Assembly (NCBI RefSeq): GCF_001748245.1
Contig: NZ_BDFO01000001.1
Coordinates: 1,907,345-1,971,344, forward strand
Direction: 5' to 3'
DNA length: 64,000 bases
Origin: Oligoflexus tunisiensis
Lineage (GTDB): Bacteria > Bdellovibrionota_B > Oligoflexia > Oligoflexales > Oligoflexaceae
Below, one piece after another: positions 58,496 to 64,000 of this stretch (the first letter of the stretch is position 1; every line of letters starts with the position of its first letter). The position numbers and the translations under genes were made by a program. The notes under the pieces were generated by a model, which was given only the letters and a program-made list of their open reading frames with translations, was not told the origin of the DNA and ran no database searches.

Positions 58496-60592
58496 TTGAG
58501 AAGAAGCTGGCTTTACCTGAATATTCTGAGCCTGACACTGACGATCGGTGGCTGTCTGCCACTGCGTGCGCAAAGCTCCGCGTCCACAGAGGACGTGTGG
58601 ATTCAGAGCGAGGCGGATGACCCTCAGGGTTTCAAGGAGGTGCTGAAGCTTCAGCTGAAGGGCAAAAGTCCCACATCCCATGAGTACCTGCATCTCATGG
58701 CTCGCCTTGCTTATATTTGTTATCTTCTGGATGATAGGGAAACTCTGGAAGAACTGCACCCGTCCCTTAAAAACCTAAAAGACCGCGCCTTGGAATCCAA
58801 ACGCCTGGCTGATGCCGCGCTGCTGAGCGTGGGGCTCAGCCTTTGGGCTCTGAATCAGGAGGAAAGCCAGAAGGCGCTGGATTTGGCCAGAGGAGCCATC
58901 GACCTGGCCCGATCCAGCCAGGACCCGCATAGTCTTTTGCGTGTCCTGGATTTCCAATCCCATCTTCTCTATCGGCTCGATGCGGATGAGCAGTCCCTGC
59001 AGGCGATACTCGCTGCCAAATCGGATCTCAGGAATTACCCGAACATCCACCCTATCATGCGCCTGATCGTGGAAATCAATCTGGTCCAGCAGAATTTCGA
59101 GGCGGACCGGACCTTGAAAAACCTTCAGCTTCTTGAACGCTATTATCGGAAAATCGTCCCAATGAACCTGCGCTTTCAATCCGGCATCCTTGCCTTTTTT
59201 CTGGCTGATGCCTATTTCAATTTAAAGGAACCGGATCTGGCGAAAAGTGAGCATTATTTCAAGGAGACCTTGGCGAAGGCCTTGTCGATCCGCGATCTCT
59301 ATACGGCCGCTGCGGCTGCTTCAAAATTGGCTAGCCTCGCCAACGCACGCGGTGATGCTGCGGCGGCTCTCGCGGCCGGTTATCAGACGCTTGAACTCAC
59401 CACGAGCCAGGGTCTTATCTGGCGTTTCAAAGCCTGGCGGGAACTGGCCATTGCTCATATGAACCGCAATGAAATGCCTCAGGCTCTGGCCGCGATTCAG
59501 GAATCCCTGAAGGCGATCAAACCGGAACAAGGCACGGAAAAATCCAAGTCACTCCGCGTGGCCATGGCCATTCATGAAAAAATGCAGCAGCCTCAGGCAG
59601 GGCTGGAAAAGGCCAGGGACCTGATCGAAATTCTGGAGCGCAGGAATTTGCAGAACAAGGTCGTGATGAGTGACAGCAAGGCCCTTCTGGGTCTTGAAGC
59701 CTCGCAGCTGCAGAACCAGCTTTTGGAAAAGGATCGTCAGCTGGCCGTGAAGGATGCCCAGCTGAAGACGATCGAATTGGAAAAGGCAAGACGGGAGAAC
59801 GATTTCAAGACCGTCATCGTGGTCTTTCTGATGATTACCGTTCCGGTACTGTCCCTGTTCCTCTTCTTTGTCTATCAGCAAAGAAAGCGTATCCATGAGC
59901 TGAACGTTCACCTGCAGACCGATGTCCTGGGACGCTTTCTGCCGCCCGTTCTGGTTCAGGATGTGGTGAACAGGAAGATCGCCTGGGATGCCCATGCCAG
60001 GGAACTGGAGGTCACCATTCTCTTCGCGGATCTTGTGGACTTTACCAGACAGTGTGAGAACAAGGACCCGCAGCGCATCAGCAGCATCATCAACCGCTTT
60101 TTCAGCGCGATGAGTCAGGTCATTCATTCGGAACAAGGAACGCTCGACAAATTTATCGGGGATGCTGTCATGGTCCTCTTTGGAGCGCCTGTCAGCATGC
60201 CCCTACAGGACCAGGTGGATCACGCGGTCGCCTGTGCTCGCAAAATGCTGGAGGCCCTGCATGAACTCAACGAGGAACTCCGGTCTGAAGGGGAGAGCCT
60301 GCTTTCCATGCGCATCGGTCTTCACGCGGGACCTGTCGTGGCAGGCATGTTTGGAAGCACGCAGCGCACCGACTATACCGCGGTCGGCATGACAGTCAAC
60401 ATCGCGTCACGGATTGAAGGAATGGCCAAACCGAATCAGATCCTGGCCTCAGGAGTCGTCGTGCATCGGCTCGACGCCGCAACCTGGCAATCCGCAGGTC
60501 TGTTCAAACTGAAAGGGGTGAGCGAGTCTCAGGAACTGTTCGCCATCCATCCCGATCGACCTTCCTCCCGCATCCTGCCTCAAGCCAGTTGA
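58496..60592 (+). CDS. Class III adenylate cyclase with N-terminal TPR-like sensor
   Basis: The 698-aa protein has a signal or anchor segment (LNILSLTLTIGGC, lipobox-like), about 400 residues of TPR-type helices, a transmembrane helix (about 438-460, VIVVFLMITVPVLSLFLFFVY) and a class III cyclase domain (about 500-680). Catalytic residues are visible: metal Asp in LFADLVDFT, Asp in FIGDAVMVLFGAP, adenine-binding Lys in LDKFIGD and Asp in RTDYTAVG, and NIASRIE for the transition state. The Lys/Asp pair points to cAMP rather than cGMP. The start is TTG at 58496 with AGGAG eight bases upstream. It is in one operon with the 7TMR/CheA-like kinase. Confidence 0.9.
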   Translation: MRRSWLYLNILSLTLTIGGCLPLRAQSSASTEDVWIQSEADDPQGFKEVLKLQLKGKSPTSHEYLHLMARLAYICYLLDDRETLEELHPSLKNLKDRALESKRLADAALLSVGLSLWALNQEESQKALDLARGAIDLARSSQDPHSLLRVLDFQSHLLYRLDADEQSLQAILAAKSDLRNYPNIHPIMRLIVEINLVQQNFEADRTLKNLQLLERYYRKIVPMNLRFQSGILAFFLADAYFNLKEPDLAKSEHYFKETLAKALSIRDLYTAAAAASKLASLANARGDAAAALAAGYQTLELTTSQGLIWRFKAWRELAIAHMNRNEMPQALAAIQESLKAIKPEQGTEKSKSLRVAMAIHEKMQQPQAGLEKARDLIEILERRNLQNKVVMSDSKALLGLEASQLQNQLLEKDRQLAVKDAQLKTIELEKARRENDFKTVIVVFLMITVPVLSLFLFFVYQQRKRIHELNVHLQTDVLGRFLPPVLVQDVVNRKIAWDAHARELEVTILFADLVDFTRQCENKDPQRISSIINRFFSAMSQVIHSEQGTLDKFIGDAVMVLFGAPVSMPLQDQVDHAVACARKMLEALHELNEELRSEGESLLSMRIGLHAGPVVAGMFGSTQRTDYTAVGMTVNIASRIEGMAKPNQILASGVVVHRLDAATWQSAGLFKLKGVSESQELFAIHPDRPSSRILPQAS

Positions 60593-60879
60593 CTGCCATT
60601 GACCTCTGAGGAGCTGTTTATTACCGGGTTTTATGCGGAATTCCTGTAAAAAATCCTGCCAGTGTTTCCTTTCTTGTCACTCTCCAACTTGAAACAAACG
60701 TCTGTCGCATGTGGTCGGTAGAATAAGACAGCGGTGCGGACGCGCCGTTATTCCTGCCGTATGTTATCTGGCTCAACTGCAGTAAGGCCAACGCTTGTGG
60801 CAGGGAAATCACGCGCGGCGCGTTCCTTGCACAAGCGATTTTTTTTGGTAGCACACAAGCTGATTGAATGGAGGCCACT

Positions 60880-62094
60880 ATGGAATTGAAGCTGAAAGCC
60901 CTGCCCTGCCTCGCGCTGATGGCTGGCATAGGACTCATGAACACCCAATGTTCGAAGGATGAATCCGAAGACTCCGATCTAAAAATTCGAAACGGCCGAC
61001 AGGTCGCCGAGAATGCCAGCGGCCCGGATCGCTTGTCAACTGTTGGAATTTCCAGCGGTTGTACAGGAACCGTCATCGCTGAAAACCTGATCCTGACGGC
61101 CGGACACTGTCTCTCCAATGGCGCGATGAGTGTGGTCTTCAGAACCAATATGTATGCGCAGGGAACCGGCGCAGTTATTCCCGTGGAACGGAAGGTCGTG
61201 CATGCCCAGTATAAGCCCACCGGGCCGTATATTGTTCCCTATGATATCGCGATGCTGAAACTCTCGAAGAACATTCCCGCAAACTACAAACCTGTGAAAC
61301 TCCTCCCGGCCTCGCAGCCCCTGAGATCGGGCGAGGCGGTGTTGCAGGCTGGCTACGGTGAGACTTTGCAGAGAGGTGGCGGCGCCTTTGGAACGCTGCG
61401 TTCTGTGAATAACACCTATTCCGGCCGCGGTTCGTATGGGCGCGTGATCGTAGCCAATCGGAACTTTACCGGGACCTGTGCCGGAGATTCCGGTGGTCCG
61501 CTGTTTGTCAATCGCAACAATGAATGGTATGTGGCCGGCGCTCTCTCCGGCGGTCAGGAATCTGCGCAGTATGGTTGCCACGGTGGTGGGACCTATACCG
61601 GCGTCGCGGAATTCCATAGCTGGCTGGTGAAGGCAGCCCAAAATCTCACAGGCAAGGCCAATCCCTTCCCGGAGGGCAGCACAGCCACGCAGCCCGGCAC
61701 GCCGACACAACCTGCTGTGTTGAGTTTCGGTCCCTTCGGTGCAAACGAGAACAAGCTGCTGACAACTCTCAATAGCACGGAAGGCAAGTACGTAAACTTC
61801 AAGATCGAACTGGATACGGAGTCTCATGCTCAGTGTGAGTTCGATCATGTTCTCATTCAGGATGCCGCCGGATACTCCCGCAAGCTTTGCGGCAAAGGCA
61901 CCTGGAATGCGAAAAACTTTGTCACGCCGGTGAAGGTGACATTCGTTTCCGATCCTTTGGAACACTCCCGCTCCGTAAAAATCAGCGCCATCAATTACTA
62001 TGATGCTGTCGCCCAAGGCCAACAGTCGAGCGCGTCGGATGTTTCGGAAGCCATTCCAGAAGAAGAGGCGCAGGAATTTAAAGAAGAGCCTTGA
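60880..62094 (+). CDS. Secreted trypsin-like serine protease with CUB-like C-terminal domain
   Basis: The 404-aa protein has an N-terminal export signal ending near Cys24 (GLMNTQC, not a classical lipobox). The S1 protease domain has His76 (LTAGHC), Asp122 (PYDIAMLKL) and Ser204 (AGDSGGPLF). A Pro/Thr linker leads to a CUB-like domain (about 285-390) with two Cys (QCEFDHVLIQD, RKLCGKG) and an acidic tail. It is probably a secreted or surface protease for nutrient capture or prey attack. ATG at 60880 has GGAGG five bases upstream; the ATG at 60868 contains that SD, so is rejected. A GC-rich hairpin follows the stop. Confidence 0.88.
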   Translation: MELKLKALPCLALMAGIGLMNTQCSKDESEDSDLKIRNGRQVAENASGPDRLSTVGISSGCTGTVIAENLILTAGHCLSNGAMSVVFRTNMYAQGTGAVIPVERKVVHAQYKPTGPYIVPYDIAMLKLSKNIPANYKPVKLLPASQPLRSGEAVLQAGYGETLQRGGGAFGTLRSVNNTYSGRGSYGRVIVANRNFTGTCAGDSGGPLFVNRNNEWYVAGALSGGQESAQYGCHGGGTYTGVAEFHSWLVKAAQNLTGKANPFPEGSTATQPGTPTQPAVLSFGPFGANENKLLTTLNSTEGKYVNFKIELDTESHAQCEFDHVLIQDAAGYSRKLCGKGTWNAKNFVTPVKVTFVSDPLEHSRSVKISAINYYDAVAQGQQSSASDVSEAIPEEEAQEFKEEP

Positions 62095-62117
62095 TGAAAA
62101 ATCTTCAATAGCTCCCA

Positions 62118-62142
62118 GGGAGAAGCCTTCGTAGCTTCTCCC
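62118..62142 (+). terminator. Hairpin between protease and GH16 genes
   Basis: A perfect 9-bp stem GGGAGAAGC/GCTTCTCCC has a seven-base loop. No T-tract follows, so it may be an mRNA-stabilising or attenuating hairpin rather than a true terminator. Confidence 0.5.
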
Positions 62143-62170
62143 TGCATCGGATCCATCATGGAGCACCAGC

Positions 62171-63091
62171 ATGAAACATTTTGGTCAAGTCTGCGGCTGT
62201 GTTTGGTTCACTGCTTTGGCCTGTGGCAGGCCTTCCGTTGAATCTCTGTCGCAGCCGGCGGACAGCACGGAGCAACTGCTTTTCGAGGACTTCAATCGCG
62301 CCTTTCAGGATTCCATCTTTCACTTTTGGGGCGGTGGCACGGCCTTGCCACAACAGTCGGCAGCCGATGCTGCCGATCAGCAGGTGGTGACACTGACACT
62401 GCCCAAAGATAGTCCTGCCGGTCCTCCCAAGGGACCCAATCTGGAATGGCGAGCCGAGCCCTTTTTGTTTGGAACCATCGAAGTGCGGTTGAAAACTCCG
62501 AGCTGTTCCACCAGGCGGGAAGGCAATGTCTCGGGTTTCTTCACCTACTTCAATGATGGATCGGATCCGAATGGCAACGGCTATGCGGATAACAGTGAAA
62601 TCGACTTTGAATGGCTGTGCGCTGAACCGGAATCGATTTATCTGACGATATGGACTGACTTTGACGAGGCCACAGGCGCTCAGCAGAGGGTGATTCGCAA
62701 GATCAATCTTGCGCAAGGGACCATTGAATATACGCGCTTTGCGGACGGCTGGGGAGCTGTGAACACAGAGCCCCTCTCCGGAGCGGAAGCGCAGCCGGAG
62801 GTTGTCCCGGCCCTCCCGGATTACAATGCGGCCGCGCGCTTTTATGAATACGGCCTTACCTGGGAAAGGGAAGGGGTGCTGTTCTGGATCGTGCATCCTG
62901 TCAGTGGAGAAAAGCTCGTGCTCTGGAATTACAGGGGTCCTGTCTCAAGGATTCCGCAGGTGCCGGCGCATCTGCTCCTGAATACCTGGCATTCCGCGAC
63001 CTGGGCTCCCGAGGATACGCCGGATGCCCTGGAAGCTCCGAAGACGGATTTGACGATGCAGGTGGATTGGGTTCGCATCCGCCGCCCTTGA
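62171..63091 (+). CDS. GH16-family glycoside hydrolase lipoprotein
   Basis: The 306-aa protein has a lipobox-like signal (WFTALACG). The GH16 jelly roll has the catalytic ExDxE set at Glu143, Asp145 and Glu147 (SEIDFEWLC), preceded by the FLFGTIEVRLKTP strand and followed by FYEYGLTWEREGVLFWI and LLNTWHSATW, all typical. GH16 enzymes cut beta-1,3/1,4-glucans, agar, carrageenan or xyloglucan; the substrate cannot be read from sequence. ATG at 62171 has GGAG seven bases upstream. It ends five bases from the convergent cyclase stop. Surface location suggests polysaccharide foraging or predation. Confidence 0.88.
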   Translation: MKHFGQVCGCVWFTALACGRPSVESLSQPADSTEQLLFEDFNRAFQDSIFHFWGGGTALPQQSAADAADQQVVTLTLPKDSPAGPPKGPNLEWRAEPFLFGTIEVRLKTPSCSTRREGNVSGFFTYFNDGSDPNGNGYADNSEIDFEWLCAEPESIYLTIWTDFDEATGAQQRVIRKINLAQGTIEYTRFADGWGAVNTEPLSGAEAQPEVVPALPDYNAAARFYEYGLTWEREGVLFWIVHPVSGEKLVLWNYRGPVSRIPQVPAHLLLNTWHSATWAPEDTPDALEAPKTDLTMQVDWVRIRRP

Positions 63092-63096
63092 AACGC

Positions 63097-64000
63097 TCAG
63101 CTGGCCGAGCGGTCCGCTTCTCCTGCGATCGCTGGAGCTGTCCGAACGGCGAAGAGAGCCACCGGCTGCTCGATGCCTTTAAGGCGGAAACTGCCGGCAT
63201 AGGATTTTTGAGCGTCCGTCAGAAACCGGGCCACGCTTTCAGAGACCAGAATCTGATTGGGCATGGCCTGGCCTTCGATGCGTGAGGCAAGGTTCACTGT
63301 GTGTCCAATCACGGTATAGTCGGAGCGGCGTTCACTGCCAAAGGCTCCGACCACGCCGGGTCCCTGATGGACGCCGATGCGCATGGCAAAGGTTGTGTTG
63401 AACCGCTGCTGCCATTCGATGTTCAGGCGCTGGAGACATTCCACCAGTTGCAATGCGCAACGGGTGGAGGCCTCGGCCTGCTCGGCGGGCGTCAGCTCCT
63501 GCGGGGCTCCAAAGACGACCATGATGGCATCACCGATGAATTTGTCGATGACGCCGCCATGGGCGAAGACGACTTCACTCATGTCGGCAAAAAAGCCATT
63601 GAGCAGTTCGGTCAGGTCATGAGGCTGCATGCGTTCGGCGGACTTGGTGAAGTTCACCAGATCCGCGAAGAGCACGGTGACGACCCGATGCTGGGCATTC
63701 TGTTCAAAGTGACTTTTTCCGCTCAGGATATCGCTCACGATCCTGGGCGGCAGAAAGCGCTGGAGCACCTGGGTTTCGATGAAACGGTGCAGCTTGCGAA
63801 TCTCGCGATTCTTGCGGCTCACCCAGATCAGACCGCAGAGCAGAAAGATGGCGATGAGGACGATGCCAGACGTGGCATAGATAATGGTTTTGCGCTCGCG
63901 TTCCTGGAGTTCGTTCTCCGATGTCAGTGCCTTGTTTTTTTCCTGTTCGAGCTGAAGTCCAAGTTTGACCATGTGCTCGGAAAAATTTTCCTGGCTGCGC
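63097..64000 (-). CDS. Class III adenylate cyclase, 5' end beyond window
   Basis: The frame stays open to the window edge, so the listed ATG at 63972 is internal and the start is unseen. The visible 301 residues hold a coiled segment, a transmembrane helix (IIYATSGIVLIAIFLLCGLIW) and a cyclase domain with LFADLVNFTKS, VIDKFIGDAIMVVFGAP, RIGVHQGPGVVGAFGS, RRSDYTVIGHTVNLASRIEG and a closing LKGIEQPVALFAV. The layout matches the cyclase at 58.5 kb, so it is probably a paralogue with its own N-terminal TPR sensor. It converges with the GH16 gene. Confidence 0.9.
   Translation of the reverse strand, partial: RSQENFSEHMVKLGLQLEQEKNKALTSENELQERERKTIIYATSGIVLIAIFLLCGLIWVSRKNREIRKLHRFIETQVLQRFLPPRIVSDILSGKSHFEQNAQHRVVTVLFADLVNFTKSAERMQPHDLTELLNGFFADMSEVVFAHGGVIDKFIGDAIMVVFGAPQELTPAEQAEASTRCALQLVECLQRLNIEWQQRFNTTFAMRIGVHQGPGVVGAFGSERRSDYTVIGHTVNLASRIEGQAMPNQILVSESVARFLTDAQKSYAGSFRLKGIEQPVALFAVRTAPAIAGEADRSAS

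Overview
The window reads as chromosomal DNA from a free-living, GC-rich Gram-negative bacterium. Evidence for this is the many Sec and lipobox signals, the Tat substrate, the periplasmic enzymes, the 7TMR-DISM sensors and the chemotaxis-type proteins. The mix (many lipoproteins, hybrid histidine kinases, class III cyclases, Ku/LigD, DUF1501-type modules) fits a deltaproteobacteria-like or Bdellovibrionota/Oligoflexia-like lineage. That placement is inference, since no rRNA or marker-protein comparison was possible. Starts other than ATG (TTG, GTG) are common and are supported by Shine-Dalgarno (SD) spacing.

Layout. 1-5.0 kb: an unrecognised edge gene, pgsA, nadB, an FKBP lipoprotein and an App1/LNS2-like HAD phosphatase. 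5.1-10.8 kb: a flagellin-like protein coupled to an MCP, then a receiver-like/TPR protein converging with a receiver-like plus tandem CheX protein. 11-14.8 kb: a cytochrome c/DUF1501 secretion-type operon. 14.8-23.2 kb: SLT-like lipoprotein, 7TMR histidine kinase, LRR lipoprotein operon, endonuclease I and GDSL lipoprotein.

23.3-31.6 kb is a visibly AT-richer accessory island. It holds two secreted proteins of unknown family (one Cys-repeat, one helical), a lipoprotein carrying a PT-TG pretoxin domain and a C-terminal PD-(D/E)xK nuclease-like domain, a tightly coupled candidate immunity gene, a lipoprotein with two retropepsin-like DTGA motifs, a broken metalloprotease lipoprotein, and a solo TnpB followed by a ladder of RNA hairpins. 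This is the best candidate for an undescribed system: a lipid-anchored polymorphic toxin with dedicated accessory proteins.

31.7-36.6 kb returns to housekeeping genes (DUF1993, DEAD-box helicase, RsmF-like methyltransferase, AIM24 family, tRNA-Ala). 36.6-39.26 kb is a 2.6-kb segment bounded by 28-bp near-perfect direct repeats that begin in the tRNA-Ala terminator. It carries a DUF4157-like secreted metalloprotease with three C-terminal repeats and a PhyH-type dioxygenase. 39.3-51.3 kb holds a PAS hybrid kinase, a lectin-like lipoprotein, a RadD-like helicase, an aldo/keto reductase, a CcmI-C-like periplasmic protein, the ku-ligD NHEJ operon and a metallophosphoesterase. 51.5-64 kb holds a large multi-PAS hybrid kinase, a 7TMR/Hpt/CheA-like kinase in an operon with an adenylate cyclase, a trypsin-like protease, a GH16 lipoprotein and a second, truncated cyclase.

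A recurring sigma-28-like signature (TCAA, 15-16 bases, GCCGAT followed by AA or CG) precedes the MCP/flagellin operon, the LRR operon and the 7TMR/cyclase operon. It may tie sensory and surface genes to a motility-type sigma factor.
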